Assembly: GCF_036373705.1 (NCBI RefSeq)
Contig: NC_089869.1
Coordinates: 11,853,676 to 11,917,675 of the forward strand
Source of the DNA: Amia ocellicauda
Lineage: Eukaryota; Chordata; Actinopteri; Amiiformes; Amiidae
Reading direction: 5' to 3'
DNA: 64,000 bases
The position numbers and the translations under genes are program-made. The notes beneath the pieces are model-generated. The model saw nothing but the letters and a program-made list of their open reading frames with translations. It had not been told where the DNA came from and made no database searches. Positions 1 to 12,935 of the stretch are shown here, piece after piece. Each line of letters opens with the position of its first letter. Within the stretch, counting starts at the first letter, position 1.

Positions 1-889
1 TAACCCTCAGACTATTGTTCTCTTCTTTGGGAAAGGCATCTTTTCAATGTTTCAATAAAGGACACCAGGCAAAATCATTGTTCATTACTTTATATGAATA
101 ATCTTTAAATGAATACAAATTCAACATCTTTTAATTGTCATAGCCAAATACACGTGCTTGTAGCAGCTGCATAATTATTCAACAACAAAACAATGTTGTT
201 TACCCCAGAAATTACCTTTTTAATTTTGGGAAAGAAAAAAGATAATTATAGTTTAACTAACAATATAGAACCCTGCATATATTTGGCTTCCATTTCTTTC
301 TTTCAGTCTCATACACTTGTGGTGAATATAGTGGGTGATTAGTGGCAGACTATAAACTAGCATAATACGGATGAAGAAATACAATCAGATTCAACAGCTG
401 GATACTTGTAGGAGCCTTTAAGGGCAGACTATCCAAATTTAGGAAATAATGAGAGTGACAGCGATGATTGATGTCAAAGGTCTACCAGCACAGACGTTAA
501 AATGGGAGGATTACCCAATCACAGCCCGTGACTATACGAATATCTCGGACAGCTTGACCTTTGAACTGGGTAAATAAATGGCAATATGGCGGTGCACTCG
601 AGTGTTATTTGACCCAAAAAGTTGACAAAGAAACTTGAACCATTGGGTTATGCATGCTTTGTTGACAATACCAGCATGATCAAAAGTAATAATTCAATCT
701 AGGTAAAATGTCTAGCACCTTGTTGTTTTTGACTACAGGTACCCTTTAATATAACAGTGTCATTTTCCTTAAAATCTAAAATTTTCACTTGTAAAATTAT
801 AATGAAATTCAATAAGAGTAAGCAACAATACTAGAGAAACGTCCCTAACATACAAGATCATATTAAACTCTAACCAGTTAGGCACTCAC
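1..889. other. intron of abcg2 running off the left edge
   Basis: This AT-rich stretch lies 3' (on the minus strand) of the last abcg2 exon in the window. I found no sequence here matching the remaining C-terminal ABCG2 exons, so those exons must lie to the left of position 1. The only protein-like stretch is a 42-codon plus-strand ORF at 449-577, which I could not assign. Confidence 0.6.
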
Positions 890-3800
890 CTATCATCCAG
901 TATGTTATTAATGAGAAAACAATTCCAGGCATAGTCCGCATTGGAATCAGGTCTCCTAGTAGTATTGAAAAGAAATAGGCCGATAGCCTATAGTATCCAC
1001 TGGTGTACTGGTGACTAGGGTTTAAAATAATACAAAACGGGGAAATTAAGACTTAAATATAATTCTGTATAGTGTGGTAATAAAATTGTCATTAAACCAC
1101 ATTTAAAGTCACACATACGACACATAGCATACTTCACCTTCACCTGCATAATATCAGTTATCACAATGAAAACATGTAGTTTTTACTTTACTTACATGAA
1201 CAATTTCTTATCTTTAATGAAAAGTTCAATTGCTGAAACACTGCCGAAAGCCTGATTCGTGGTTATAAAGAATAGGGAGCCCACTCTGAAACGGATGATA
1301 AATATTTCAGAACATCATAATGTACAAGTTCTTTAGAACAACAAGTGTTATACATTATTATTTGTTCAGCATCTGAAAGTAAAAGGACAAAGCATTTTGA
1401 TTTTAAAGTTAAACTAAGCTGTTCCACAACAAAGAGCGTTTAGATTAGCTTTTAAAACAGCTTTTAAGTTATTTGGATACTAAAATTTCAAAGTTAGTGG
1501 CATGTGATGTGATATTTGCATTAGTATTACACCTTATGCAGTGAGCAGTATTCTTTCAGCTGAGTTAAGGAGATCACCAGTCAAACATGTTGCAGCACAG
1601 CCCAGGCCAATCTTGATTTCCCTTTCATACAATAGCTTATGTGTTCAAGTCAGTTCAAGTATTAAAAAAGCAAAATAAGCAAAGAGAGAAGCTCAGGCAA
1701 GTCTGCAAGGAGAGTGAACAGGAAGGTTATCTGGTTGAGCTTGTAGTTTGGTTGTATTTTAATTTAGTATGAGGAGAAAAAGGTCACAAACATTCCTAAC
1801 CACAAGGTGTCATACATTTTCTGATTGCACAGTAATGTTGTCTGTAACTTTCATAGGGTTCTCTCGAACTTCAATACATATGAAGTGCAATTGTATTAAT
1901 GTACATGAAAATATACAGTATATATGTGAACAAACTCACTTCATTTTACTTATTTGATTCTGTGTATTTTGTTATTTAGTGTTAACGGTGCAGACTACTG
2001 TGGGGAGAGAGGGGGGTGCACAGTTAAAAGTGTACCTGTTCTGAATTCCAGTGTTGTCTAGTTTGACTCCAAAGAAGATTGCACCAACGATTAGACCCAA
2101 AACAACGCTTACTAAAATCTGTAGAAAAACAGAAAATCATTAATTTTATGGAATTACAATTACACACAATTCTGATACATGAAGATTAGAGAATAAAAGG
2201 TGGTTTTACACATTAGAGGAACATGGAAATAAGCAGAGGTTTGCTAAATTGACTGGTTGCAGACCTAATCACCTGGAAAGTTGAAATTCATTAAACAAAC
2301 ACCAAAATAATGTTTCTTGGATGTAACTTATGTAAAATAACTGAATCACCTGCAGCAATTTACAGCCCACGAACTTTAGATTCACACATCCTGGACTGCT
2401 GTGGAGTTCATACCTGCGCAACTGAAGCCTGAGGGTTCCGAATGAGGTTCTTAAAGGAGCGCTTGGTCACCCAGTAAAGCTGGGTAAAGAACGAGGTGGC
2501 ATAAGTGATCGACTCCATCCTCCTCTTTTTTTTTTTTTTCATTCCTCTGTTGGCTTCAATCTTATTCAATGCATCTTGTACAGACTGAAATTGGGTTGAG
2601 TCCAGGTATTCCTTATTGAGTGTATCCACCACACTTTTATCAGCTGCTACAGGATCCTGAGGATTCACAGTTTCCAAGATGCCATCCTTTGTCCTTTCTA
2701 CTAGTGAAAATGAATATTAAATTATGAATTATAAGTTAAGGTAATAATTATAATAATTTTATTTTGAACAAAGAATCATTCATACGTCTTGCGTTAAAGT
2801 GCATTTATCTACTATAAACTTGAAACTCTAAACTCTAAATGTGATGCTTTTTTTAACATGTCACACTAATACCTATGAATTGTATGCATTCATGGATTTC
2901 AAAGCATAAGGAAAATCATAATGGTAATGGAAGGAACAGTACAACTTTATTCAGCCATTTAATAGAAGGACCCTAGGCAGCCTTACACCTTTAACATGTA
3001 ACAAGAGCCCTACAGGTTACTTGAGTTAATAGAAGGGATTCATTTAATCTGTCACTAGTGTTCTGAGTATGGCAAGATTCTTTGAAATCAGGCTACTGAC
3101 ATGCTTTCAAACATTTGTCAAGCCCCTGTGATTACATGGTTACAAGCATTGGTTTGAAAAACAGCTGCATTCAGTGTTTAAAAAATATTTAATCAGGACT
3201 TTTGCACACTACCATTTTCCTGGTCATGTGTGGAAGTGATTTCTTTGCTTGCTGCCACTGCTGTTGAATCCCCATTAATCACATCCAGAAAGAAATCAGC
3301 TGGATTATTGTACGATTCACACTCGTAACCTGAAAGAGAGGGTACACTATTTACTATGTCAAAAAGTATTCACATTTTAGTAGGCCAGAATAAACATAGA
3401 TTCAATGAAAGCTGTAGGTCTAAGTTTATGCTTACCAATTGAACTGAAATACGCAAGAGCAGACTTGGCAGGTCCATGGTACATCATTTTCCCAGCAGCC
3501 AGTAATGTCAGGCTATCAAACAGCTTAAATATTGAGTAGCGGGGCTGGTGAATGGACAATACAATTGTTCGCCCCTTTCTTGAGAGCCTGAAAGAGTCAA
3601 TGATTACACAATTATAGCCTACAAGCAGGGCTGGAAATTAAGGTTGCCTGCTTGCGTATTTTGAAAGCAGGGCGAGTGACAAATTGTATTTTTGTATTTG
3701 TATTTTGTTTCATACTGAACTAATGAAGCACTCGCCTAGTCTTCGGTATTGGGGATCCTCAGCTTGTGAGCCGAGGTAACTTTAACGTGAGCTAAATCGT

Positions 3801-6800
3801 GAAAGATGCATCATTTTTTCCTGAGCCTCTCTAATCCATGCCAAAAGAAGACTAAAAATGACAAGACTCTAGTGGTGGGCGGTAGTACCGTTACCAATGA
3901 TACCTAAACATATTATTACTACACAGCCCTTTATTAAAGGCAGTTGTACCTGCAGCAAACAGCACAAGACCATTGTGTTCAGTTGGTGCACCGCTAGCAG
4001 TTGCAGGACAAAAGCACTGCACAATTAGTGTTTGGCTTAAGTATACCTGAAAATTATGCAGTTGGAATGCAAACGATAGTATTAAAATACACCAAAATGA
4101 AAGTGATGAAAATGTAGGAATGTCAAAGTGCTAGATGCAGCCAGCTTAAACAAAACAAAATAAGAAACAAAAACACTACCACTAGTGAAACAACTGGAGC
4201 CTTTTTGTAAATTATTATTTCTGTATTTGTGATTTGTGATTTTTGAGGGGAAACATTAACATAAACACAAGTGATACAAATTAGTTTTTATTTTTGAATA
4301 TTGGACTTAATTATTTGTTAGTTCACTTAATTACATATTGTGCTGTTTGCTTTCTAAATTAGGGTATCAGCATAGTTATTTATTTTGCAACCTACAAAAA
4401 GATGTTATGATTTATTGTATTAATGGAATATGGTGTAAAATAATCATATGAGCAAAAGTATTTCAAAATTACCAGGAACTCAATTTGTTTTATTATCTGC
4501 TTAAGGTCAACTCAGTTGTGATCTGGGGGTATTCATAAACATTCGGGGCTGTAGCCCCCCTAAAACCTGAAGTCTAGCAACACCCCTGGCTATATAAGAG
4601 AACAGACAGTAAATAGCCTACTTGAGACCATTGCAGCTAGCTCCCACTAACAATGACCGAGACAATATGCAGGGAAAACGGAATACTGTATTCCATGTAA
4701 AGCAACCACAGAGACGAGTTTTCTCGTTGTACCATGTACTTTAAAATGTCATTTTTTTGGTGAGTAATGTTAATGTCTGGTCTGTCGGGGACAAGCTGCT
4801 TAATTACCAACTTGTCTTGTAATTGTAGTCATTCAAATGTTGTTGTTTTTTTAAATTAATTCTAATCTGTTACACACAGAAAGTGCAGCTGCATTGATCA
4901 CCACCTTTTCAGTCGGACTCACAAAAGAGAACTGTAGAGGGCTGCAGAATTGTGGAGTGTGAGGGGCAGAGGGCAGAACCTTTGGCTGCCCCTACGAGCC
5001 TCTGTTAGCCTCTATTTCCCTTTTTTGACCACAAGGTACCATAATAAACCTGCCTGCTGGAGTGTGGCACTGAGATCTCCTGCCCCAATATCATGCAATA
5101 GCTGGATTGAGATCGACTCCCTGAAATGGTGATTTTAACTCTGAAATAGACACTTGTTGTCTAATTTGATTCATTGATTGTACAGAAACTGGGTAAAACT
5201 TATTACAAAGTAATGTATGATGTATTGATGTGCATAATGAGGCTCTGCCCCACCTGCCCATATGAATGAGCCATGCCTGCTGGAAAAGTTCTGTTCTAGA
5301 CTTCTGTTTCTAGACTAAAATAGATACATTTGTTATAGGCTGTACCTTTTCAGCAGAATGAGCACTGCATTCGCTGTGCTGGCATCCAGGCCTGTGGTTG
5401 GCTCATCCAGGAATAAGACGGGGGGCTCCGTTATGAGCTCCATTCCAATGTTGGTTCGTTTCCGCTCTCCTCCAGAGACGCCTCGGATTAGTTCTGTGCC
5501 AACCTGAAGAAATCATTTCAGTATCCCGATTGTCAAGAAAGGCCAAAAATAAATGCTTTGATACAATCAGTATGGCAAACATTATAGATCAACAAATACT
5601 TAGATGTGGGTAAAGTATTAGTATATTTATTTACTTGTTTATTTTTTATTTTTGTAAAACATATAGCCAAGCTCTGGTTACACCCTGACTGTGTTCTTAA
5701 ATAACAGTTATTGTCTTTTATGCATATTGCTGAACTTGAATTACAGAACTTGGCAAACTCATACAAGATTGTGGGAAGTGCTGATGTGTTATGGTCTTTA
5801 TAAAAGAGACTGATGGATGTATACTCACTCTAGAGTCAGCCACTTTTGTCAGCCCGAGTTCAGAGATGACGTTTTCCACTCGCTCCTCCTTGTCCTTAAA
5901 GCTGATAGATGTAGGGAGCCGCAGCGCCGCCGAGAACAGCAGGTTTTCCCGGACGGTCAAGGTGCCCATGACAACGTCATCCTAATTGAGGAAACCAAAA
6001 AAAATCAGACAAGAAGGGCAGACTTTTGGGCTCATTACTCCCACTCGATTGTTAGTGGTATAGAAAGGAGAACTTAGACTTGTAAGATTCACCTACTTGG
6101 ACAACATATCCTGAAATACACTTGAAGTTGGCAGGCTGTGGGGCTCCATCGATGAGGACATCACCAGACAGACCAGCAGGGTCCTTCCTCGCAGCCAGTA
6201 CATCCAGCAGCCTGAAGCAGGAATAACAGCAGACAATATTGCCCATAGTGATTATAAAATAATCACAAATCACCAGGAAAGTTATACACTACTGGTCAAA
6301 AGTTTTAGAACACCCCCATTTTCCCAGTTTGTATTGAAATTTAAGCAGTTAAAGTCCAGTGAATAACCTGAAATGGTACAAAGGTAAACTGCCAGAGGTA
6401 AACAAAAAAACAAAGTACATTTCAGAGTTATATACTGTGTTACTACACCCTCTTAAGCATTATTTGGCAGTGTTACGTGCAGCTCCTGTGCATAGAAGTG
6501 ACAGTGTATTCCTACAATGTGCACATCGATTGAAAGCTTACTCTCTTGGATACCAGCACGTTTCATTCTCAAACACATCGGATTTACAGTTTCTGTGTCG
6601 CCTGTGTTCTATCAAACACAGAGTTCAAATACAATTATGTAAAACCGTTGTGTATCAGTACACTGTAAACAGAGTTCTCCCATCTTGATATTTTGACACT
6701 CTCTACGGGTGTGTGTTGCTTCTACCAAAACGTGGATGGTCTTGTTTTGATCAGTAGACTGTCTGTTTCCAGAATATGTCATAATTGTCAATAGTTTCTG

Positions 6801-9100
6801 AGATTTTGTATTCCTACTCGGGGACTGAGGTGGGGGTGGCGTAAATGCAGGGGGGGGTATAAAAACCAAATGTTTCATATCAGAGAATGCTTCACATTGT
6901 TTCATAGGATACCAAACACATCAGTGAAGAGTACACAAGGGATTAAAGAGAAGCACATGGATGTGGGGGTACCAGAGGGGTTTGTCAGCTTAAGGGGTTC
7001 AAATGATTCCATGATTTATTTTTTATCTGGTTAAAACTGGAAAAATTGAGGTGTTCTAAAACTTTTGACCGGTACTGTATATAGAATGTCTCCAGCATCA
7101 GATATGTTTCAGTGGATAGTGTAAATACAACACAAACATAACAGGCCACAATCGTCCATTCAACTCTTCTGAAAGCCTTTGAGGAAGAATCTGTTTCAAT
7201 GATTCACTGCATTAGTGTTTAAAACAAGATGGAAGTTTTTTACAATGTGGTTTAGCTATGAAATTGAATTATATGCGGCTCTGTAGCCAGCTAACATTTG
7301 AATAATGTGGCCAAGTTATCACAACACGATGCTTATGTGAAATTACTTTTGGACAATGTAGATTTGTAGACTCGCTGAAATGTGACCACAATGTTGTGTT
7401 TAAAGATGCAGGAGCTAAAAATTAATAGGGTGTTTTTTTTAATCTACAACACCAAAGTATTTACAAGAGAAGAAAATCTCTGGCATCACTAGCATTGTAC
7501 GTTTTTGAATGAGTGAGTTGAATTGCTCTTTCCTGCAGCAATGGGAATCTTGTATACACTATCAAGAAAGAGGCTTTGCAGGGTGGGAAGGATTTTAGCA
7601 CTTCTCTGAGTGACAGACATGTGTACACAGTTTTGTTTGTTTTCTTGTCATTATCGTTATGTAAAGAGAAAGAAGTGGCAGTGCTATGAAAATGCCATCC
7701 GTTTACACTATGCACTGAAAGATGCGTGCACACCCATTTAAAACAAGAACACTGTGTGATAATGCACAACGTATCCATAAACCTGCATGTGGATAATAGT
7801 CTATATTGAATCATTTGTGTTAGAAAGGTACTCTAATATGGAAAAGCATTGATTTTAAATGTCTTTTGTAAATGTCTTTTCTTGGTTTCTTTTCATTTTG
7901 TCTATACACCAAAGGATTAACAGGATTTGAACACGGGTATTATTTGCAGTGTGGTCAATTTCTCCTGAAAACAATACTTACGAAGACTTTCCACCTCCTG
8001 TCGGGCCCAGGATAGCATTCAGCCCTGGCTTCATTAAGCCGCTGGAATATAAATAAAGAAAGTATTGGATATTTTTGTAATTTTTATCTTCCGAATCCTT
8101 TCTAATGTTGTTTTAGTCAAGTTCAGCTTGGTGCAACTGACCTTGATAGTGACTCAGTAGGCTTGGGACGTCTCTAGCCAATTTTGACAAACTTTTGTAA
8201 TAGCAGGAAGTTCTTTAGAATGAAGTTTGAAAACTTAAAAGGATCAAAGTTCATCCAATTTACTGTACAAAACACCCATTTATAACTGCATACATGGAAA
8301 TGCATCCCTACTGTGCTGTTAAATAAAACATCCTTCTTAAAAATGTGCTTCTTTATAATGAAATTTGGCACAGCAAATTATACAATACAGACAAATGTGC
8401 TATTGCTGATATCTAAAATACCATTGTTTCTCTAACACAAAGAAGGTTATGTCACCTAACCAGTACAGAAACAAACCAATAGGCCTGTAAGGCAAGTTAC
8501 AGATCCCCAACTCAAACAATACCCTCTGTTTAAGAATTATATTTTCTGCCATATCACTGAAACGTTTAAACTACTGCACAGACAACCAGGGTTTACAGTC
8601 TGACTAGGACAACCTATAACAACTTTGGGCTTTGGTTAAGTTTCAGATTCTAAGAAACAATCATTTGGTTGATTGGTGAAACCACTTTACTTTTGGTCTG
8701 CCCAGATCTAGCTTTACACAGAAATACTTTCAGTTGAGTAGGTCAACAGGTTCTTGCCCAACTGATACACTGAAGGACTTAGGGATGAAAGAGATTAGGA
8801 TAACAATTTGAAAACTTACTTGATTTTGCAAAGGATCTGCTTATGTATAGTTGTGCGTTTGCAGGGTGGGCCACTAGAGATCTTGACAGAGTACTGGATG
8901 TTGTGAAAGGAGACCACAGACCCCCGGGGGGATCTCAGGGACTCCCGGTTTGGTACTGCCCGCTGAAACACAGGCTCTTCCTCTGTGTCAATGGGCATAG
9001 TGATGGAATTTGGAGACAACTCCAGTTTGCCTTTGGACGCAAGGTCTACAGCTGGCAAGCTAATATCCTGAAGATCTTCTCTGGTTGTTGGGTTTACCAT
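890..9100 (-). CDS. abcg2: ABCG2-type half ABC transporter (breast cancer resistance protein family), 3' end missing
   Basis: ATP-driven efflux half-transporter of the plasma membrane, acting as a homodimer; the family exports xenobiotics, porphyrins and urate. Coding exons (minus strand, in order): 8820-9100, 7982-8041, 6097-6211, 5829-5981, 5346-5503, 3436-3587, 3213-3329, 2414-2697, 2036-2118, 1196-1285, 890-1014. All have GT/AG borders and reading frames that join without a break: 539 codons, against 655 residues in the human protein. Visible motifs: Walker [10 protein letters not shown] across exons 3/4, signature [11 protein letters not shown] and Walker [12 protein letters not shown] in exon 6, H-loop SIHQPRYS in exon 7, then linker and first membrane segments ([24 protein letters not shown]). 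The start is the ATG at 9100, just after an acceptor; an upstream in-frame TTG was rejected. The last exons lie left of the window. A 14-A run codes for a lysine tract at 2526-2539. Which fish abcg2 paralogue it is I cannot tell. Confidence 0.93.
3629..4589. mobile_element. degraded hAT-like repeat patch in an abcg2 intron
   Basis: The patch opens with CAGGGCTGGAAATTAAGG and closes with the inverse of CAGGGGTGTTGCTAGAC, both typical of hAT termini. A further terminus-like sequence (TAGTGGTGGGCGGTAG) sits near 3870. The two outer ends are not convincing mates and no 8-bp target duplication is visible, so this may be two or three old fragments rather than one element. There is no transposase ORF. 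Confidence 0.35.
6285..7079. mobile_element. non-autonomous Tc1/mariner-type element in an abcg2 intron
   Basis: The ends are inverted repeats sharing GGTCAAAAGTTTTAGAACAC, and TA dinucleotides lie outside both ends (6285-6286 and 7078-7079), as expected from Tc1/mariner insertion. The 795-bp body holds only short ORFs without a DDE core, so it needs a transposase from elsewhere. It lies between abcg2 exons 7982-8041 and 6097-6211. Confidence 0.7.
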
Positions 9101-10502
9101 GTCTGGCAAAATAATAACATTTTAATATAATTTAAATTGTTCTTCACCTTCAGGCTTAATGGTGTTAAATGCATTATTGTAAAAGTAGTTAGCTAGAATA
9201 TCTAAAGTATCTAAATTGTTTTTTCTGTACTTGAGCTGTGATTGCTCTTTTATTTCACCAAGGAAAGTTTATATGATTTTTTTTATCAGTTTCTCTTTAA
9301 GTTCTATTATATAAATATATATTTATCATTCTCCCAAAATATGTACCACAAGTGTTACACAAGAGTCCATAATTGATCATGTCATTATCTATTCTTGTTT
9401 TTTAATTATTAAATGACTTATCTAAAGACATCTGCATGAATAAAGATAGTCAGACAGCTACAAAGCATGTAACAGAATGGTGTCTAAAAAACGTCAGTTT
9501 TCGTGATACAATTATTCATTACACAAAAACGGTAAGGATTTTGCTATTGAAACTATGGTATTTATTTCTTCATTTTTTGTTTTGTTTAACTATTGCCAAG
9601 TTGGTGATCAGCCTCCATGGTACATGTTTTGGGAGAATGACCCACATTTTTGACCATATTTTTAATATTCAAATTATGTTTCTGTAAATTGCTTGATTAT
9701 TACATTTCAAGTTACAATTGTACAGCTTTCAATTCAATTACACATATCAGGTACAATATTACAACAATAAAATTGTATGTAATGTATGATTTACTCTTAA
9801 AACATCAAGGTATTATTTATTTTATAAAATACTGTTTCAAGGACTATGTTTTTCAATATGACTGGATCACACACAAACATTCTGCATAATTTCACATGAT
9901 AACACATTTACATTCAAATCAATAGTGTAGCCTATGAATGACTAAATATTAACCTACTTGAATGTTATCCCATGAGTTTCAAAATTCTTACTGAAAATAC
10001 TGCCATTGTTTTTGTTTTCAGGTTCATTCATGTGTAATAAAAAGAAAGAAAGAAGGAAAGAAATGTCCAGAAAAAAATTGTGAATGTATATTCTCCTTAT
10101 GTAGTATTGTAAAGAACCCCCCCCCACACACACACACACACTTATACGTGCCCGTAGTTTAGAGTTCAACTACTCCTCATAATGTTGTATATTATTATAT
10201 AAATATTATATTTATTTACTAATAAATGAAATGTCTATACAAATATAGACGTTCATAACAAACTGGAATATTTCACACCCAAAAGTAAGTAAAAACATAA
10301 TTAAAAAATCACAGACGTTTAAGAGTGCACTCGTGTTTTAAGAAGTTAGATATTTAAATTGTATAACTGTTTGGATTAGGCTACTTTTATTTCTACTGTA
10401 TTTTAAATTACCCTGTGGAATCATCAAAAACATATAAGTTCCATGCATCCAAAATCACAATATAAAGTGCTGTACAATAATAATTTAAAAAGTAATACTT
10501 AC

Positions 10503-10640
10503 TGTAATCTAGATCTGCTGTTGGGATGTTGTACAGTGGAGCAGTTTCCCTAACTGAGTGCAAACCCTCCTTTTCCTGTGCTATAGAGGCGGCAATGCTT
10601 TTGACTGTTTACGGTCCCCCAAAATCAGTGACGTATGAGA
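10503..10640 (-). promoter_or_regulatory. abcg2: abcg2 non-coding first exon and core promoter region
   Basis: A strong splice donor (GTAAGT, minus strand, 10502-10497) follows a stretch without an ATG-led reading frame, upstream of the coding exon whose acceptor is at 9103-9105. This fits the untranslated first exon known in ABCG2 genes. A CRE-like TGACGT sits near 10630. The transcription start is not visible, so the upper boundary is approximate. Confidence 0.5.
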
Positions 10641-11280
10641 GTCGGGTTACAGTGTGAGTTGTGTAAGGAGTGAGATGTGAGTTACATAAAGTCAAAGGAG
10701 CAAAAAACAGAGGTTAAAGGTCCCCACGTGAGTGTTTGATTTAAATATAGAGAAACATTGCAATGCAACCTTTTCCTACAAAAAAAAATAGCCATGAGGG
10801 AATTATTTATATTCTTATCATTACTATTGTTCGATTGATTTATTTTAACTTGAATGCATTTTGTCATTTGTGTTATTTCCCTCCTTGAATGTGGTTATGT
10901 AAATCTAATTGTATAATTTTATAGTCTTTTAACTACAATATTGTGTTACAACAACGTATTATTTTTCTGTGTTCACTTGCAGTTGCGGTTGTGTGAATAT
11001 GTGCACATCCCAACATATATCCCAGTCATTTACATCAGTATTGTTATTTATTGAATTGAGCGGACCCGCGTAAAAGTTATGTATTAAGGGCCATCTAAAA
11101 TGCAAGTTCATGCCAACGTGTGTTAGTTAATGTATGTTAATGTCCTATGTCCTATGAAGAATAGCTCCTGTTTACGCATTGTTTAAACAATAACCACATG
11201 TCGTGCAAGCGGGATGACTTTCGATTTCAAAACAGCTCAGTGTTGACATGGAGAATTATTTGCATTTTATATTATTAAGT
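10556..11280. repeat. copy A of a triplicated abcg2 promoter/first-exon segment
   Basis: Copy A overlaps the abcg2 first exon and its upstream flank. Diverged same-direction copies follow at about 13730-15060 (B) and 16430-16880 (C). Anchors shared by A and B include AAACC(C)TCCTTTTC, GAGTGAGATGTGAG, GTGAGTGTTTGAT, AATGCATTTTGT and GTGTTCACTTG. The A/B match runs for roughly 480 bp with many substitutions and small gaps. Confidence 0.6.
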
Positions 11281-12258
11281 ATTAAGGATTGTATTTATGA
11301 TATCAAGAATGCATACTCCTTTATATCCGTGTTCACTTTTTGATATTTGATATTAAAATATTCTTGCTGATTAACATCTGGAAGTATGGAGCACACATAG
11401 AGGAATTCTCACTAATGATAGAAGTAGACAATATTAATAATATGTGTGTGTGGAGTAACTGGCACTGATATTTTAACACTTAGTGTCATGTATTTTGAAA
11501 TGTATCAATCTGTAACACCCGCGATACATATCATATGTACCGGATGGATTTTTATTTAATTGCAAATGCCATTGTATGTTATGGGGCGCCAAATGTAAAA
11601 CAGCGCACTGTTTTCGAGTGTCTTTTTTCAAATAAATAACTTAAATCTTGTGTTTTTTCCACATTTATAAATGTTTATTTTTAAAAATAAATACTTAAAT
11701 GAATGCTAAATAAATAAAATACATATTTATTTATTTGCTTGCTTAATATTTAGATAAATCCTAAATATGGGCTTTGCAAACTAAACATTTAACTTTGGAA
11801 TACATATTTAAATATAAATGTATATCATGTTAAATATAAATGTTACATTTGGAGCAAAATAAATATACAGCTAACATGCAAACCCAGTGACTTCGGCTCA
11901 AGTGCAGTGTATGATGCGTCTGCTGTCGAGAGGTCCTGTGCGCACAGGGCACTGAAGACACAGTCGGACATGGTGTCTGGAATCAGCTCTTAAAGCCCGA
12001 GAGAAAAAGCAGCGGACGTTTCAGCGTCATCAGTGCTTAGCAAGCGCAGCTCACAAGGCCCAGTTGTTCTGTTATGAAATTAACTTCGGGAAATGAAAAA
12101 CATGTTGAAACTTCATAAATGCATATCTTACGAGCCATTGTAAATTAAACTGTCTGAATCTCACGATCTCTCGTATATTGAGTGTTTTATACACGAGTAT
12201 CCGACAATGCATCTGGTTACAGGCATGACCGGCCACTCTCACAGTGCGCTGATTCAGT

Positions 12259-12650
12259 GAGTGACCACTGATGAGCAGGACTGTGTTATTTAGTATAAAT
12301 CCAATATGAGTGACCACTGATGAGCAGGACTGTGTTATTTAGTATAAATCCAATATGAGTGACCACTGATGAGCAGGACTGTGTTATTTAGTATAAATCC
12401 AATATGAGTGACCACTGATGAGCAGGACTGTGTTATTTAGTATAAATCCAATATGAGTGACCACTGATGAGCAGGACTGTGTTATTTAGTATAAATCCAC
12501 TATGAGTGACCACTGATGAGCAGGACTGTGTTATTTAGTATAAATCCACTATGAGTGACCACTGATGAGCAGGACTGTGTTATTTAGTATAAATCCAATA
12601 TGAGTGACCACTGATGAGCAGGACTGTGTTATTTAGTATAAATCCAATAT
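12259..12650. repeat. 49-bp tandem array, 8 copies
   Basis: The unit begins GAGTGACCACTGATGAGCAG and ends AAATCCAATAT. Starts fall at 12259, 12308, 12357, 12406, 12455, 12504, 12553 and 12602, exactly 49 bp apart. The copies are nearly identical; two carry CACTAT in place of CAATAT. This indicates recent expansion inside the foldback element. Confidence 0.95.
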
Positions 12651-12732
12651 GCTGGTGATTGTGGGTCAGTGTCTCAAAGGGGGAAACAATTCTCTGCGAG
12701 GTTATCCTGGGCTGCTGCTCCGCTGGCCGCTC

Positions 12733-12745
12733 ACTGTATATAAAC
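12733..12745 (+). promoter_or_regulatory. TATA-like box inside the foldback element
   Basis: CACTGTATATAAA lies in a GC-richer context between the two tandem arrays and resembles a core promoter. No ORF follows that would make sense as its product, so this is only a candidate. Confidence 0.2.
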
Positions 12746-12795
12746 CCTGCCCTGACCCTCCCGCCGCATCCGCAGTTCAGTGAATGTGTTTAATT

Positions 12796-12935
12796 CAGTT
12801 TTACTGGGAGCCAATGTGCACTCAGTGGGTCAGTTTTACTGGGAGCCAATGTGCACTCAGTGGGTCAGTTTTACTGGGAGCCAGTGTCCACTCAGTGGGT
12901 CAGTTTTACTGGGAGCCAGTGTCCACTCAGTGGGT
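12796..12935. repeat. 35-bp tandem array, 4 copies
   Basis: The unit begins CAGTTTTACTGGGAGCCA and ends CTCAGTGGGT. Starts are at 12796, 12831, 12866 and 12901. The last two copies share two changes relative to the first two. It lies in the core of the foldback element. Confidence 0.95.

Noticed and set aside
3629-4589. A single complete hAT transposon
   Set aside because: The two ends are not good inverted partners and no 8-bp duplication is visible; kept only as a low-confidence patch.
6359-6688. 109-codon ORF
   Set aside because: Inside the non-autonomous Tc1-type element; no DDE or helix-turn-helix motif.
8816-9109. abcg2 start at the upstream TTG (9109)
   Set aside because: That codon lies in the intron side of the splice acceptor; the ATG at 9100 is the first start within the exon.
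12259-12935. CRISPR-like array
   Set aside because: Units are directly adjacent with no spacers between them, and the genome is eukaryotic; these are minisatellites.
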